From assembly GCF_014202475.1 (NCBI RefSeq), contig NZ_JACHGV010000003.1, positions 224,239 through 288,238 on the forward strand: 64,000 bases of DNA, written 5' to 3'. How positions within the stretch are numbered: the first letter of the stretch is position 1; every line of letters starts with the position of its first letter. This document shows, in pieces, positions 32,671 to 47,671 of the stretch. The notes under the pieces are model-generated. The model was not told the DNA's origin. It worked only from the letters and a program-made list of their open reading frames with translations, and searched no databases. The position numbers and the translations under genes are program-made. This DNA comes from Streptomyces paradoxus (GTDB taxonomy: Bacteria > Actinomycetota > Actinomycetes > Streptomycetales > Streptomycetaceae).

Positions 32671-35600
32671 TTGGCCGCCTCGCGCAACGCCTCGACCGCG
32701 AATACGAACAACGCCGCCAGCACTGCCCCGCTGCGCATCTCTTTTGCAAAGATCAAGGAGCCTCTCGAGGTTCCCAACCTGCTCGCGCTGCAGACCGAGA
32801 GCTTCGACTGGCTGCTCGGCAACACCGCCTGGCAGAGTCGGGTCGAGGAGGCTCTCGAGAACGGTCAGGACGTCCCCACCAAGTCCGGGCTCGAGGAGAT
32901 CTTCGAGGAGATCTCCCCGATCGAGGACTTCAGCGGGTCGATGTCGCTGACCTTCCGCGACCACCGCTTCGAGCCGCCGAAGAACTCGATCGACGAGTGC
33001 AAGGAGCGCGACTTCACGTACGCGGCCCCGCTCTTCGTCACCGCTGAGTTCACGAACAACGAGACCGGCGAGATCAAGTCCCAGACGGTCTTCATGGGCG
33101 ACTTCCCGCTCATGACGAACAAGGGCACCTTCGTCATCAACGGCACCGAGCGTGTCGTGGTGTCGCAGCTCGTCCGTTCGCCCGGTGTCTACTTCGACTC
33201 CTCCATCGACAAGACGTCCGACAAGGACATCTTCTCCGCGAAGATCATCCCGTCCCGGGGTGCCTGGCTGGAGATGGAGATCGACAAGCGCGACATGGTC
33301 GGTGTCCGCATCGACCGCAAGCGCAAGCAGTCCGTCACCGTCCTGCTCAAGGCGCTCGGCTGGACCACCGAGCAGATCCTCGAGGAGTTCGGCGAGTACG
33401 AGTCCATGCGCGCCACCCTGGAGAAGGACCACACCCAGGGCCAGGACGACGCGCTGCTCGACATCTACCGCAAGCTGCGTCCGGGCGAGCCCCCCACGCG
33501 TGAGGCCGCGCAGACGCTGCTGGAGAACCTGTACTTCAACCCCAAGCGCTACGACCTGGCCAAGGTCGGCCGCTACAAGGTCAACAAGAAGCTGGGCGCG
33601 GACGCTCCGCTGGACGCGGGCATCCTGACCGTCGAGGACATCATCTCGACGATCAAGTACCTGGTGAAGCTGCACGCGGGCGAGACCGAGACGGTCGGCG
33701 ACAGTGGCACCTCGATCGTCGTCGAGACCGACGACATCGACCACTTCGGCAACCGCCGCCTGCGCAGCGTCGGCGAGCTCATCCAGAACCAGGTCCGTAC
33801 GGGCCTGGCGCGTATGGAGCGTGTCGTCCGCGAGCGGATGACGACCCAGGACGTCGAGGCGATCACGCCGCAGACCCTGATCAACATCCGGCCGGTCGTC
33901 GCCTCCATCAAGGAGTTCTTCGGCACCAGCCAGCTGTCGCAGTTCATGGACCAGAACAACCCGCTGTCGGGTCTCACCCACAAGCGCCGTCTGTCGGCGC
34001 TTGGCCCGGGTGGTCTCTCCCGTGAGCGGGCCGGCTTCGAGGTCCGTGACGTGCACCCCTCGCACTACGGCCGCATGTGCCCGATCGAGACGCCCGAAGG
34101 CCCGAACATCGGTCTGATCGGCTCGCTCGCCTCCTACGGCCGGGTCAACGCGTTCGGTTTCGTCGAGACCCCGTACCGCAAGGTGTTCGAGGGCCAGGTC
34201 ACCGACGAGGTCGACTACCTGACCGCCGACGAGGAGGACCGCTTCGTCATCGCGCAGGCCAACGCGCAGCTGACGGACGACCTCCGCTTCGCCGAGGCCC
34301 GGGTGCTGGTCCGCCGTAAGGGCGGCGAGGTCGACTACGTCGGTGGCGAGGACGTGGACTACATGGACGTCTCGCCGCGCCAGATGGTGTCGGTCGCGAC
34401 CGCCATGATCCCCTTCCTGGAGCACGACGACGCCAACCGTGCCCTCATGGGCGCGAACATGATGCGTCAGGCCGTGCCGCTGATTAAGTCCGAGTCCCCG
34501 CTCGTCGGCACCGGCATGGAGTACCGCTCCGCAGTCGACGCCGGCGACGTGGTCAAGGCCGAGAAGCCCGGTGTGGTCCAGGAGGTCTCCGCGGACTACA
34601 TCACCACCGCCAACGACGACGGCACGTACATCACGTACCGCCTGGCCAAGTTCGCCCGCTCCAACCAGGGCACCTCGGTCAACCAGAAGGTCATCGTCAA
34701 CGAGGGCGACCGGATCATCGAGGGCCAGGTCCTGGCCGACGGTCCGGCCACCCAGAACGGCGAGATGGCGCTGGGCAAGAACCTGCTCGTGGCGTTCATG
34801 CCGTGGGAGGGTCACAACTACGAGGACGCGATCATCCTGTCGCAGCGCCTCGTGCAGGACGACGTCCTCTCCTCGATCCACATCGAGGAGCACGAGGTCG
34901 ACGCCCGTGACACCAAGCTCGGCCCCGAGGAGATCACCCGGGACATCCCGAACGTCTCCGAGGAGGTCCTCGCCGACCTCGACGAGCGCGGCATCATCCG
35001 TATCGGTGCCGAGGTCATCGCCGGTGACATCCTCGTCGGCAAGGTCACGCCCAAGGGTGAGACCGAGCTGACGCCGGAAGAGCGCCTGCTGCGCGCGATC
35101 TTCGGTGAGAAGGCCCGTGAGGTCCGTGACACCTCGCTGAAGGTGCCGCACGGCGAGACCGGCAAGGTCATCGGCGTCCGCGTCTTCGACCGCGAGGAGG
35201 GCGACGAGCTTCCCCCCGGTGTGAACCAGCTGGTGCGCGTGTACGTCGCGCAGAAGCGCAAGATCACCGACGGTGACAAGCTCGCCGGCCGTCACGGCAA
35301 CAAGGGCGTCATCTCGAAGATCCTGCCGATCGAGGACATGCCGTTCCTGGAGGACGGCACCCCGGTCGACATCATCCTCAACCCGCTCGGTGTGCCGTCC
35401 CGAATGAACCCGGGTCAGGTCCTGGAGATCCACCTCGGCTGGCTCGCCAGCCGCGGCTGGGACGTCTCCGGCCTCGCGGACGACTGGGCGCAGCGCCTGC
35501 AGGCCATCGAGGCCGACCAGGTCGCGCCGGGCACCAACGTCGCCACCCCCGTCTTCGACGGTGCGCGTGAGGACGAGTTGGCCGGTCTGCTGAACCACAC

Positions 35601-36156
35601 CATCCCGAACCGCGACGGCGAGCGCATGGTGCTCCCGACCGGTAAGGCGCCGCTGTTCGACGGCCGTTCCGGCGAGCCGTTCCCGGAGCCGATCTCCGTC
35701 GGCTACATGTACATCCTCAAGCTGCACCACCTGGTCGACGACAAGCTGCACGCCCGGTCGACCGGTCCGTACTCGATGATCACCCAGCAGCCGCTGGGTG
35801 GTAAGGCCCAGTTCGGTGGCCAGCGCTTCGGTGAGATGGAGGTGTGGGCGCTGGAGGCTTACGGCGCCGCGTACGCCCTCCAGGAGCTGCTGACCATCAA
35901 GTCCGACGACGTGACCGGCCGCGTGAAGGTCTACGAGGCCATCGTCAAGGGCGAGAACATCCCCGAGCCCGGCATCCCCGAGTCCTTCAAGGTGCTCATC
36001 AAGGAGATGCAGTCCCTGTGCCTCAACGTGGAGGTGCTGTCCTCGGACGGCATGTCCATCGAGATGCGCGACACCGACGAGGACGTCTTCCGCGCTGCGG
36101 AGGAGCTTGGCATCGACCTGTCCCGGCGTGAGCCGAGCAGCGTCGAAGAGGTCTGA
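32671..36156 (+). CDS. rpoB: RNA polymerase beta subunit
   Basis: 1161 aa from TTG 32671 (AAGGA site), the length typical of Streptomyces RpoB. The N-terminus reads [20 protein letters not shown]. The rifampicin-contact region (about residues 419-450) is wild type: [20 protein letters not shown] then LSALGPGG, so no target resistance is seen. Other conserved blocks: [62 protein letters not shown]. Precedes rpoC by 94 bp. Confidence 0.98.
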   Translation: MAASRNASTANTNNAASTAPLRISFAKIKEPLEVPNLLALQTESFDWLLGNTAWQSRVEEALENGQDVPTKSGLEEIFEEISPIEDFSGSMSLTFRDHRFEPPKNSIDECKERDFTYAAPLFVTAEFTNNETGEIKSQTVFMGDFPLMTNKGTFVINGTERVVVSQLVRSPGVYFDSSIDKTSDKDIFSAKIIPSRGAWLEMEIDKRDMVGVRIDRKRKQSVTVLLKALGWTTEQILEEFGEYESMRATLEKDHTQGQDDALLDIYRKLRPGEPPTREAAQTLLENLYFNPKRYDLAKVGRYKVNKKLGADAPLDAGILTVEDIISTIKYLVKLHAGETETVGDSGTSIVVETDDIDHFGNRRLRSVGELIQNQVRTGLARMERVVRERMTTQDVEAITPQTLINIRPVVASIKEFFGTSQLSQFMDQNNPLSGLTHKRRLSALGPGGLSRERAGFEVRDVHPSHYGRMCPIETPEGPNIGLIGSLASYGRVNAFGFVETPYRKVFEGQVTDEVDYLTADEEDRFVIAQANAQLTDDLRFAEARVLVRRKGGEVDYVGGEDVDYMDVSPRQMVSVATAMIPFLEHDDANRALMGANMMRQAVPLIKSESPLVGTGMEYRSAVDAGDVVKAEKPGVVQEVSADYITTANDDGTYITYRLAKFARSNQGTSVNQKVIVNEGDRIIEGQVLADGPATQNGEMALGKNLLVAFMPWEGHNYEDAIILSQRLVQDDVLSSIHIEEHEVDARDTKLGPEEITRDIPNVSEEVLADLDERGIIRIGAEVIAGDILVGKVTPKGETELTPEERLLRAIFGEKAREVRDTSLKVPHGETGKVIGVRVFDREEGDELPPGVNQLVRVYVAQKRKITDGDKLAGRHGNKGVISKILPIEDMPFLEDGTPVDIILNPLGVPSRMNPGQVLEIHLGWLASRGWDVSGLADDWAQRLQAIEADQVAPGTNVATPVFDGAREDELAGLLNHTIPNRDGERMVLPTGKAPLFDGRSGEPFPEPISVGYMYILKLHHLVDDKLHARSTGPYSMITQQPLGGKAQFGGQRFGEMEVWALEAYGAAYALQELLTIKSDDVTGRVKVYEAIVKGENIPEPGIPESFKVLIKEMQSLCLNVEVLSSDGMSIEMRDTDEDVFRAAEELGIDLSRREPSSVEEV

Positions 36157-36250
36157 CGGGAGTCCGGCGGCCTTCGTCATGAAGGCCGCCGGCCCCAGGA
36201 CCCCCGTATCAGACCCCATGACTTACAACCCTGAGAGGGATTGACGCATA

Positions 36251-40150
<3,900 letters not shown>

Positions 40151-40166
40151 GCGAGTCGCTTGAGTC

Positions 40167-40200
40167 GAAGGGCGGTCACCCCGCGGGGTGACCGCCCTTC
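40167..40200 (+). terminator. Terminator after rpoC
   Basis: GAAGGGCGGTCACC and GGTGACCGCCCTTC form a 14-bp stem around CCGCGG. Confidence 0.9.
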
Positions 40201-40310
40201 GGCGTGTCCGCCGTCCGGCCGACACGCGGTGCCCTCTCGTGGACGCCATCTGTGCCGGAACCCGCGCTTCGGCGCATGATGGAAGGACTCCGGCCCCGGG
40301 GAGGTGCTCC

Positions 40311-40829
40311 GTGTCGCAGCCCTATCCGTCCTGGCAGCCCTGGCAGGGCCCTGGCGCCCCGTCGATGCTCGCGTCGCACGCCGACCGGGAGCGGGCCGTG
40401 GACGTGCTCAGAGCCGGGTACGGCGAGGGGCGCCTGGAGCACGGCGAATTCGAGAAGCGGGTCGGGCGGGCGTACGCGGCGCGGACCGTGGGGGAGCTGG
40501 CGCTGCTCGTCGCGGATCTGCCGCAGGGGCCGCTGACGCAGCCGGCCCCGGTCGCGCCGGTGCCGACGACGTTCCTGCCCGTGCCGCGGCCCCGGACCAA
40601 CGGCAAGGCCGTCGCGGCCGGGGTGTGCGGGCTGCTGTGCGTGCCGACCATGGGGCTGACCGGGATCCCGGCCGTCGTGCTGGGGCATGTGGCCCGGGCC
40701 GAGATCCGCAGCCGGGGAGAGCTGGGGGACGGGCTCGCGCTGACCGGTCTCGTGCTCGGATGGTTGTCCACGGCAGGTTGGGCACTCGTTCTGGTGTTGC
40801 TGACGGTGGTGTCCGTCGTAGCATCCTGA
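40311..40829 (+). CDS. DUF1707/DUF4190 membrane protein
   Basis: 172 aa from GTG 40311 with a GGGGAGG site. The DUF1707 motif is clear: ASHADRERAVDVLRAGYGEG, RLEHGEFEKRVGRAYAARTVGELALLVADL. After a Pro-rich linker, two hydrophobic segments (AAGVCGLLCVPTMGLTGIPAVVLG, LALTGLVLGWLSTAGWALVLVLL) form a DUF4190-type membrane anchor with the GHVARAEI loop between them. Common in Streptomyces; function unknown. Confidence 0.85.
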   Translation: MSQPYPSWQPWQGPGAPSMLASHADRERAVDVLRAGYGEGRLEHGEFEKRVGRAYAARTVGELALLVADLPQGPLTQPAPVAPVPTTFLPVPRPRTNGKAVAAGVCGLLCVPTMGLTGIPAVVLGHVARAEIRSRGELGDGLALTGLVLGWLSTAGWALVLVLLTVVSVVAS

Positions 40830-41151
40830 ACATATGCATTTCGGACACTCGCCGCCGAATTGAAGATCGACAACGGCCGAGGGGCTTGACATGTCCCGCC
40901 TGGCGATGCGGGCGGTGCCCATTTGTTTTGACCGCAGCGAATGCGGTAGGTACGCTCAGACCTTGTGCCTGGGGTGTGCCCTGGCTCGCGTGTGTGCCAT
41001 GAACCGCACGGCGAGCTGATACACCGGCCACCGTAATCTGCGTTATTTCTGCCTGGCGGCGGAAGTCCGCGGGATTCGACACACCCGACCGCGTGGGTCG
41101 GCGACGTTCCAGGTTAGCTTCACCATTCGGCACACAGAAACCGGAGAAGTA
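40830..41151 (+). promoter_or_regulatory. str operon (rpsL) promoter and leader
   Basis: 322 bp. TTGACC (40928-40933), 17-nt spacer, TACGCT (40951-40956) is a good promoter candidate. At 41077-41101 lies a 25-bp hairpin-forming element, CCGACC-GCGTG-GGTCGG at its core, that recurs 24/25 before rpsJ. Confidence 0.65.
41077..41101 (+). repeat. Shared ribosomal-protein leader element, copy 1
   Basis: CGACAC-A-CCCGACCGCG then TGGGTCGG. Matches the copy at 53873-53897 at 24 of 25 positions. The core can form a 6-bp hairpin. Confidence 0.8.
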
Positions 41152-41523
41152 GTGCCTACGATCCAGCAGCTGGTCCGCAAGGGCCGGCAGGACAAGGTCG
41201 AGAAGAACAAGACGCCCGCCCTCGAGGGTTCTCCCCAGCGCCGGGGCGTCTGCACGCGTGTGTTCACGACCACCCCGAAGAAGCCGAACTCGGCCCTGCG
41301 TAAGGTCGCGCGTGTGCGTCTGACCAGCGGGATCGAGGTCACCGCTTACATTCCGGGTGAGGGACACAACCTGCAGGAGCACTCCATCGTGCTCGTGCGC
41401 GGCGGCCGTGTGAAGGACCTGCCGGGTGTTCGCTACAAGATCATCCGTGGCTCCCTCGACACCCAGGGTGTCAAGAACCGCAAGCAGGCCCGTTCCCGCT
41501 ACGGCGCCAAGAAGGAGAAGTAA
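41152..41523 (+). CDS. rpsL: Ribosomal protein uS12
   Basis: 123 aa from GTG 41152. [18 protein letters not shown] retains the wild-type Lys43 region and [15 protein letters not shown] the Lys88 region, so no streptomycin-resistance substitution. GGAG site. Followed by rpsG after 2 bp; head of the str operon. Confidence 0.98.
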   Translation: MPTIQQLVRKGRQDKVEKNKTPALEGSPQRRGVCTRVFTTTPKKPNSALRKVARVRLTSGIEVTAYIPGEGHNLQEHSIVLVRGGRVKDLPGVRYKIIRGSLDTQGVKNRKQARSRYGAKKEK

Positions 41524-41525
41524 GA

Positions 41526-41996
41526 ATGCCTCGTAAGGGCCCCGCCCCGAAGCGCCCGGTCATCATCGACCCGGTCTACGGTTCTCCTCTGGTCACGTCG
41601 CTCATCAACAAGGTGCTGCTGAACGGCAAGCGCTCCACCGCCGAGCGCATCGTCTACGGCGCCATGGAGGGCCTGCGCGAGAAGACCGGCAATGACCCGG
41701 TCATCACGCTGAAGCGCGCTCTCGAGAACATCAAGCCGACCCTCGAGGTCAAGTCCCGCCGTGTCGGTGGCGCCACCTACCAGGTGCCGGTCGAGGTCAA
41801 GCCCGGCCGCGCCAACACCCTGGCGCTGCGCTGGCTGGTCGGTTACTCCCGCGCCCGTCGCGAGAAGACCATGACCGAGCGTCTCCTCAACGAGCTCCTC
41901 GACGCCTCCAACGGCCTCGGTGCGGCCGTGAAGAAGCGCGAGGACACCCACAAGATGGCCGAGTCCAACAAGGCCTTCGCGCACTACCGCTGGTAG
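41526..41996 (+). CDS. rpsG: Ribosomal protein uS7
   Basis: 156 aa, [20 protein letters not shown]. Conserved [26 protein letters not shown] (seen in parts) and C-terminal [13 protein letters not shown]. Two bases after rpsL, so translationally linked. Initiates 16S 3'-domain assembly. Confidence 0.98.
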   Translation: MPRKGPAPKRPVIIDPVYGSPLVTSLINKVLLNGKRSTAERIVYGAMEGLREKTGNDPVITLKRALENIKPTLEVKSRRVGGATYQVPVEVKPGRANTLALRWLVGYSRARREKTMTERLLNELLDASNGLGAAVKKREDTHKMAESNKAFAHYRW

Positions 41997-42035
41997 TCGC
42001 TACCCACATCGAGACCGAGAGAAGACTGAAGCCTT

Positions 42036-44162
42036 ATGGCTACCACTTCACTTGACCTGGCCAAGGTCCGCAACATCGGGATCATGGCCCACATCGACGC
42101 GGGCAAGACGACCACCACCGAGCGGATCCTGTTCTACACCGGCGTGTCGTACAAGATCGGTGAGGTCCACGACGGCGCCGCCACCATGGACTGGATGGAG
42201 CAGGAGCAGGAGCGTGGCATCACGATCACGTCTGCTGCGACCACCTGTCACTGGCCGCTCGAGGACAACGACTACACCATCAACATCATCGACACCCCGG
42301 GGCACGTCGACTTCACCGTCGAGGTGGAGCGCTCCCTGCGTGTGCTCGACGGTGCCGTGACGGTGTTCGACGGTGTCGCCGGTGTCGAGCCGCAGTCCGA
42401 GACGGTGTGGCGTCAGGCCGACCGCTACGGCGTGCCGCGTATCTGCTTCGTCAACAAGCTGGACCGTACCGGCGCCGAGTTCCACCGTTGCGTGGACATG
42501 ATCTCGGACCGCCTGGGCGCGCAGCCGCTGGTCATGCAGCTGCCGATCGGTGCGGAGGCGGACTTCAAGGGCGTCATCGACCTCGTGACGATGAAGGCCC
42601 TGGTCTGGTCGGCCGAGGCGACCAAGGGCGAGATGTACGACACCGTCGACATCCCGGACACCCACGCCGAGGCTGCCGAGGAGTACCGCGGCAAGCTGCT
42701 CGAGGCCGTCGCCGAGAACGACGAAGAGCTGATGGAGCTGTACCTGGAGGGCACCGAGCCCACCGTGGAGCAGCTCTACGCCGCGATCCGCCGTATCACG
42801 ATCGCGTCCGGCAAGGGCGGCGGCACCACCGTCACCCCCGTGTTCTGCGGCACCGCGTTCAAGAACAAGGGCGTTCAGCCCCTGCTCGACGCGGTCGTGC
42901 GCTACCTGCCCACCCCGCTCGACGTCGAGGCCATCGAGGGTCACGACGTCAAGGACCCGGAGCAGGTCATCGCGCGCAAGCCGTCCGAGGACGAGCCCCT
43001 CGCCGCGCTCGCGTTCAAGATCATGAGCGACCCGCACCTCGGCAAGCTCACCTTCGTCCGGGTCTACTCGGGCCGCCTGGAGTCCGGCACCGCCGTGCTG
43101 AACTCCGTCAAGGGCAAGAAGGAGCGCATCGGCAAGATCTACCGCATGCACGCGAACAAGCGTGAGGAGATCGAGTCGGTGGGCGCCGGCGACATCGTCG
43201 CCGTCATGGGCCTGAAGCAGACCACCACCGGTGAGACGCTGTCCGACGACAAGAACCCGGTGATCCTGGAGTCCATGGACTTCCCGGCGCCGGTCATCCA
43301 GGTCGCCATCGAGCCCAAGTCCAAGGGCGACCAGGAGAAGCTGGGTGTCGCCATCCAGCGCCTGGCCGAGGAGGACCCGTCCTTCCAGGTCCACTCGGAC
43401 GAGGAGACCGGCCAGACCATCATCGGTGGTATGGGCGAGCTGCACCTCGAGGTGCTGGTCGACCGTATGCGCCGTGAGTTCAAGGTCGAGGCCAACGTCG
43501 GCAAGCCGCAGGTCGCCTACCGCGAGACGATCCGCAAGGCCGTCGAGCGCGTCGACTACACGCACAAGAAGCAGACTGGTGGTACCGGCCAGTTCGCCAA
43601 GGTGCAGATCGCGATCGAGCCGATCGAGGGCGGCGACGCCTCGTACGAGTTCGTGAACAAGGTCACCGGTGGCCGTATCCCGAAGGAGTACATCCCTTCG
43701 GTGGACGCCGGTGCGCAGGAGGCCATGCAGTTCGGCATCCTCGCGGGCTACGAGATGACGGGCGTCCGCGTCACGCTCATCGACGGTGGCTACCACGAGG
43801 TCGACTCCTCCGAGCTCGCGTTCAAGATCGCCGGTTCGCAGGCCTTCAAGGAGGCCGCGCGCAAGGCGTCCCCCGTGCTCCTTGAGCCGATGATGGCCGT
43901 CGAGGTCACCACGCCCGAGGACTACATGGGTGAGGTCATCGGCGACATCAACTCCCGCCGTGGTCAGATTCAGGCCATGGAGGAGCGGGCCGGTGCCCGC
44001 GTCGTGAAGGGCCTCGTGCCCCTCTCGGAGATGTTCGGTTACGTCGGCGACCTGCGCAGCAAGACGTCCGGCCGTGCGAGCTACTCCATGCAGTTCGACT
44101 CCTACGCCGAGGTTCCGCGGAACGTCGCCGAGGAGATCATCGCGAAGGCCAAGGGCGAGTAA
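42036..44162 (+). CDS. fusA: Elongation factor G
   Basis: 708 aa. P-loop [15 protein letters not shown], switch [26 protein letters not shown] (G4). Domains II-V follow with [19 protein letters not shown]. Translocase GTPase of the ribosome. Gap of 39 bp after rpsG. Confidence 0.98.
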   Translation: MATTSLDLAKVRNIGIMAHIDAGKTTTTERILFYTGVSYKIGEVHDGAATMDWMEQEQERGITITSAATTCHWPLEDNDYTINIIDTPGHVDFTVEVERSLRVLDGAVTVFDGVAGVEPQSETVWRQADRYGVPRICFVNKLDRTGAEFHRCVDMISDRLGAQPLVMQLPIGAEADFKGVIDLVTMKALVWSAEATKGEMYDTVDIPDTHAEAAEEYRGKLLEAVAENDEELMELYLEGTEPTVEQLYAAIRRITIASGKGGGTTVTPVFCGTAFKNKGVQPLLDAVVRYLPTPLDVEAIEGHDVKDPEQVIARKPSEDEPLAALAFKIMSDPHLGKLTFVRVYSGRLESGTAVLNSVKGKKERIGKIYRMHANKREEIESVGAGDIVAVMGLKQTTTGETLSDDKNPVILESMDFPAPVIQVAIEPKSKGDQEKLGVAIQRLAEEDPSFQVHSDEETGQTIIGGMGELHLEVLVDRMRREFKVEANVGKPQVAYRETIRKAVERVDYTHKKQTGGTGQFAKVQIAIEPIEGGDASYEFVNKVTGGRIPKEYIPSVDAGAQEAMQFGILAGYEMTGVRVTLIDGGYHEVDSSELAFKIAGSQAFKEAARKASPVLLEPMMAVEVTTPEDYMGEVIGDINSRRGQIQAMEERAGARVVKGLVPLSEMFGYVGDLRSKTSGRASYSMQFDSYAEVPRNVAEEIIAKAKGE

Positions 44163-44187
44163 CGCACCGCGTCTACACGCCGTAGGC

Positions 44188-44240
44188 TTGACTCCGGAGC
44201 CTTGAGGGGCATTCCGCCGCAATCATGGTGAGAATGCCCC
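44188..44240 (+). promoter_or_regulatory. fusA-tuf intergenic promoter box and hairpin
   Basis: TTGACT at 44188-44193 is a candidate -35 box. A perfect 9-bp stem GGGGCATTC/GAATGCCCC follows (44206-44214 with 44232-44240). Streptomyces tuf1 is known to have its own promoter in this gap; which box is used is not clear here. Confidence 0.45.
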
Positions 44241-44318
44241 GAGGCCCGGGCTTTCCAGCAAAGATCACCTGGCGCCGATGAGTAAGGCGTACCAGAACCA
44301 CTCCACAGGAGGACCCCA

Positions 44319-45512
44319 GTGGCGAAGGCGAAGTTCGAGCGGACTAAGCCGCACGTCAACATCGGCACCATCGGTCACATCGACCACGGTAAGACGACCC
44401 TCACGGCCGCCATTACCAAGGTGCTGCACGACGCGTACCCGGACCTGAACGAGGCCTCGGCCTTCGACCAGATCGACAAGGCTCCTGAGGAGCGCCAGCG
44501 CGGTATCACCATCTCCATCGCGCACGTCGAGTACCAGACCGAGACGCGTCACTACGCCCACGTCGACTGCCCCGGTCACGCGGACTACATCAAGAACATG
44601 ATCACGGGTGCGGCGCAGATGGACGGCGCCATCCTCGTGGTCGCCGCCACCGACGGCCCGATGCCGCAGACCAAGGAGCACGTGCTCCTGGCCCGCCAGG
44701 TCGGCGTTCCGTACATCGTCGTCGCCCTGAACAAGGCCGACATGGTGGACGACGAGGAGATCCTGGAGCTCGTCGAGCTCGAGGTCCGTGAGCTCCTCTC
44801 CGAGTACGAGTTCCCGGGCGACGACGTTCCCGTCGTCAAGGTCTCCGCTCTGAAGGCCCTTGAGGGCGACAAGGAGTGGGGCAACTCGGTTCTCGAGCTC
44901 ATGAACGCCGTCGACACGGCGATCCCGGAGCCCGAGCGTGACGTCGACAAGCCGTTCCTCATGCCGATCGAGGACGTCTTCACGATCACCGGTCGCGGTA
45001 CGGTCGTCACCGGCCGTATCGAGCGTGGTGTCCTGAAGGTCAACGAGACCGTCGACATCATCGGCATCAAGACCGAGAAGACCACCACCACGGTCACCGG
45101 CATCGAGATGTTCCGGAAGCTCCTCGACGAGGGCCAGGCCGGTGAGAACGTCGGTCTGCTCCTCCGTGGCATCAAGCGCGAGGACGTCGAGCGCGGCCAG
45201 GTCATCATCAAGCCGGGCTCGGTCACCCCGCACACCGAGTTCGAGGCGCAGGCCTACATCCTGTCCAAGGACGAGGGTGGCCGCCACACGCCGTTCTTCA
45301 ACAACTACCGCCCGCAGTTCTACTTCCGTACGACGGACGTGACCGGCGTGGTGACCCTCCCCGAGGGCACCGAGATGGTCATGCCGGGTGACAACACCGA
45401 GATGAAGGTGGAGCTCATCCAGCCCGTCGCCATGGAGGAGGGCCTGAAGTTCGCCATCCGTGAGGGTGGCCGGACCGTGGGCGCCGGCCAGGTCACCAAG
45501 ATCAACAAGTGA
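44319..45512 (+). CDS. tuf: Elongation factor Tu
   Basis: 397 aa from GTG 44319 with CACAGGAGGA site. [48 protein letters not shown]. The kirromycin and pulvomycin regions look like ordinary EF-Tu1. Terminator follows at 45556. Confidence 0.98.
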   Translation: MAKAKFERTKPHVNIGTIGHIDHGKTTLTAAITKVLHDAYPDLNEASAFDQIDKAPEERQRGITISIAHVEYQTETRHYAHVDCPGHADYIKNMITGAAQMDGAILVVAATDGPMPQTKEHVLLARQVGVPYIVVALNKADMVDDEEILELVELEVRELLSEYEFPGDDVPVVKVSALKALEGDKEWGNSVLELMNAVDTAIPEPERDVDKPFLMPIEDVFTITGRGTVVTGRIERGVLKVNETVDIIGIKTEKTTTTVTGIEMFRKLLDEGQAGENVGLLLRGIKREDVERGQVIIKPGSVTPHTEFEAQAYILSKDEGGRHTPFFNNYRPQFYFRTTDVTGVVTLPEGTEMVMPGDNTEMKVELIQPVAMEEGLKFAIREGGRTVGAGQVTKINK

Positions 45513-45878
45513 GTCTTCGGACTGGCTTGAGGGTCTACTGACCTGAGTGGCTCGAAGGGGCCCGTACGACTTCGGTCGTGCGGGTCCCTTTGCCGTGTCC
45601 GGCCCTGCTCAGGCGGTTGCCGGCAGCTTGGCCGAGTGGGGGTGCCGCCGGTTCGGGTGCTTCTTTGCGGCAACCCGGGTGTGGGCGTGCGGGGGCACGT
45701 TAGGGGTCTGCGTATCCATCAGGAAGTTGGAGCCCTCCTCGGTGGTCAGGCCCTCGCACTGGGATTGCCGTCCCGGCGGGGGCCGTCGCATGTCTGCGGT
45801 TGTGTCGTGACGTGTTGCGCTGAGCGTGAGGTCTGCTTCACTTCACTCAGCGTGGCTGCCCGCATTTACCGTGAGGGC
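45513..45878. other. Intergenic, start of the accessory island
   Basis: 366 bp. The tuf terminator (45556-45590, GGGGCCCGTACGAC/GTCGTGCGGGTCCC with TTCG loop) is followed by a stretch without a supported gene. A minus-strand frame of 60 codons (45609-45791) lacks a good ribosome binding site and I take it as non-coding. Confidence 0.6.
45556..45590 (+). terminator. Terminator after tuf
   Basis: AGGGGCCCGTACGAC, loop TTCG, GTCGTGCGGGTCCCTTT. Confidence 0.9.
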
Positions 45879-46388
45879 ATGACTTCCGAACCCGCCTGCG
45901 ACGACCTCGACCTGGATGCCATCGAGGAGGCATGCACGGCGCCGGACCCCGCCTTCCTCGCCATGGCGAGAGAGGCGGTGCCGCGTCTCGTGGCGGAGGT
46001 CAGGCGCCTGCGGTGGCTCGTCGAGTACGGGGCGTGCCCCACGGCCGGCACCACGGGCACGGAGTTCGTGCTGCCGCTCGACGAGGAGAGGCTCGCGTAC
46101 TTCCGCGAGATGGCGGACGTACTGGTGGAGCGGATCGGTGTCTCCCGCGCGGAGGCGGTCGCCAGGATCAACGCGATGTACGGAACGCGGGAGTCGGCCG
46201 CCTGGGGCGTGGAGCTGATGGGCCACGAGCTGCCGGAGTACTGGGCGTACGGGACGTACTACATCCCGGATCACCGGAAGCGCCTCCCGGTCGGAGATCC
46301 GTACGCGGACGCGGACATCGACTTCAGCACGCATCCCGTACGACCGGCACCCCCGAGAGACTCACCGTTCTGGACGCTGGACGAGTAG
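45879..46388 (+). CDS. Conserved hypothetical protein of the RHS island
   Basis: 169 aa from ATG 45879 (MTSEPACDDLDLDAIEEACT), GAGGG site. Layout: acidic N-terminus, a helix with REAVPRLVAEVRRLRWLVEYG, then DEERLAYFREMADVLVERIGVSRAEAVARINAMYG and a C-terminal part rich in aromatic residues (YWAYGTYYIPD). The aromatic tail and small size resemble immunity or SUKH-like neighbours of polymorphic toxins, but I recognise no family. First gene of the island after tuf. Confidence 0.65.
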   Translation: MTSEPACDDLDLDAIEEACTAPDPAFLAMAREAVPRLVAEVRRLRWLVEYGACPTAGTTGTEFVLPLDEERLAYFREMADVLVERIGVSRAEAVARINAMYGTRESAAWGVELMGHELPEYWAYGTYYIPDHRKRLPVGDPYADADIDFSTHPVRPAPPRDSPFWTLDE

Positions 46389-46436
46389 TGGCACGATGTG
46401 CGCACGTGTGATCGAGCGAACGGGGAGACCGGCGTC

Positions 46437-47084
46437 ATGGCCCGCTACATGGAGACACTGACCGTCGAGCGAGGCGGTTTCCGGATCAAGGTGCCGGAGT
46501 CGTGGTGGGAGTTCGACGTACGGCCGGAGTCGCGGGACGACTCGATCCGGCGGATGGTGAACGAACGGGTGCAGCAGCGCCCGGAGTTGGAGCAGTACCG
46601 CGGCACCTATGTCGACTTCCTCCGGAAGGCCGCTGCCGATGCCTGGAAGTCGGGCGCGATGTACTGCGGCTGCATGGCGGAGAACTTCGGCGGGGATACG
46701 CCGATCACGGGTTCGGTGACCGTCTCCCTGGTCGGCGGCCGCAACGAGCGCGGCGAGCCGCTGTCGAACGACCCGTCGGTCATCGCGAGCCAGCTCGCGG
46801 TCAAGGAGGCCAAGCGGGAGGGCGACTCCTGGCGCAAGGTCACGACGGTCGACATCCCCGGTGTGGGCCCGGCCGCGCGCACACACGGCATTGAGGACAT
46901 CGCCGTACCGGGCGACGCGCTCAACCGCACGATCAGGGCCGTGCTGATGCAGACGTACATCCCGGTGCCGGGACAGGAGGGCAAGGTGGCCCTGGTCGCC
47001 GGCAGCAGCCAGGTCCTCGACCTCGCGGACTCCTTCTTCGACATCTTCGACGCGATCACGTCGACGTTCCGGTTCACAGGCTGA
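46437..47084 (+). CDS. Putative Mog1/PsbP-fold-like protein next to the RHS gene
   Basis: 215 aa from ATG 46437. MARYMETLTVERGGFRIKVPESWWEFDVRP is a start typical of Mog1/PsbP or DUF1795-like folds, and ITGSVTVSLVGGRNERGEP with PAARTHGIEDIAVPGD and a terminal VLDLADSFFDIFDAITSTFRF fit such a fold. DUF1795 proteins (EagR) chaperone RHS toxins in Gram-negatives; a similar adaptor role here is only a suggestion. The next gene starts 2 bp later. Confidence 0.5.
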   Translation: MARYMETLTVERGGFRIKVPESWWEFDVRPESRDDSIRRMVNERVQQRPELEQYRGTYVDFLRKAAADAWKSGAMYCGCMAENFGGDTPITGSVTVSLVGGRNERGEPLSNDPSVIASQLAVKEAKREGDSWRKVTTVDIPGVGPAARTHGIEDIAVPGDALNRTIRAVLMQTYIPVPGQEGKVALVAGSSQVLDLADSFFDIFDAITSTFRFTG

Positions 47085-47086
47085 CG

Positions 47087-47554
47087 GTGTCTTACAGCTG
47101 GGACTGGGAGAGCGGTGAGGGCCTGCTGGGGCTGGACGACCCGGGGGAGTGGGACTCGGCCTTCGAGCGTGGCGAGGCGCATCTCGGGACGGCGGTGATC
47201 GGCCTGGCTTTCCACTGCTCGCCGGAGGAAGCATCCCCGCGGGTCGCCCGGGCCACGCGGCTGCCGGACGCCGCCCAGCGGGGGTTCGCCTTCACGGCGG
47301 CGGGTCACGTGGCCCGCCTGAACGGGGAGTTGACGCCCGAGCTGTACGCGGCCCTGCGCGCGGAGGGGCCCGGCGGAGTCGCCGAGCACCCCATCAGGGA
47401 CACCTTGACCTTCGTACCGTTCCGGAAGCTGCCGCCGTGGCTCAAGCGGCGGTGGGTGTACGTGGCGGTGCGGGACAGGCTGGAGGCCTGGTGGCTGCGG
47501 TGCGTGTACGCCGTCGAGTATGCCCGGCGGGCGGTACGCGGACACAGCTCCTGA
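47087..47554 (+). CDS. Hypothetical protein in the RHS operon
   Basis: 155 aa from GTG 47087, two bases after the previous stop. MSYSWDWESGEGLLGLDDPG, then HLGTAVIGLAFHCSPEEASP and a Trp/Arg-rich C-terminus (FRKLPPWLKRRWVYVAVRDRLEAWWLRC) that could bind a membrane or the toxin. No signal peptide. Unrecognised; co-transcription suggests a role with the RHS protein. Confidence 0.6.
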   Translation: MSYSWDWESGEGLLGLDDPGEWDSAFERGEAHLGTAVIGLAFHCSPEEASPRVARATRLPDAAQRGFAFTAAGHVARLNGELTPELYAALRAEGPGGVAEHPIRDTLTFVPFRKLPPWLKRRWVYVAVRDRLEAWWLRCVYAVEYARRAVRGHSS

Positions 47555-47671
47555 CGCCGGTCTCCGCAGTCTCCGTCGGCAGTACCGCCTTTCCGTCGAA
47601 CGACTGTGCCTTGTAAGTTCACGTGTGCATACGGTTGTTGATATAGATGCACGCGTGACGGGGGTTGCGGT

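Noticed and set aside
33916..34020. Rifampicin-resistance substitution in RpoB
   Set aside because: The contact region keeps all standard residues ([15 protein letters not shown]).
45609..45791. 60-codon minus-strand gene after tuf
   Set aside because: No ribosome binding site, no recognisable motif, and it lies in the tuf downstream gap.
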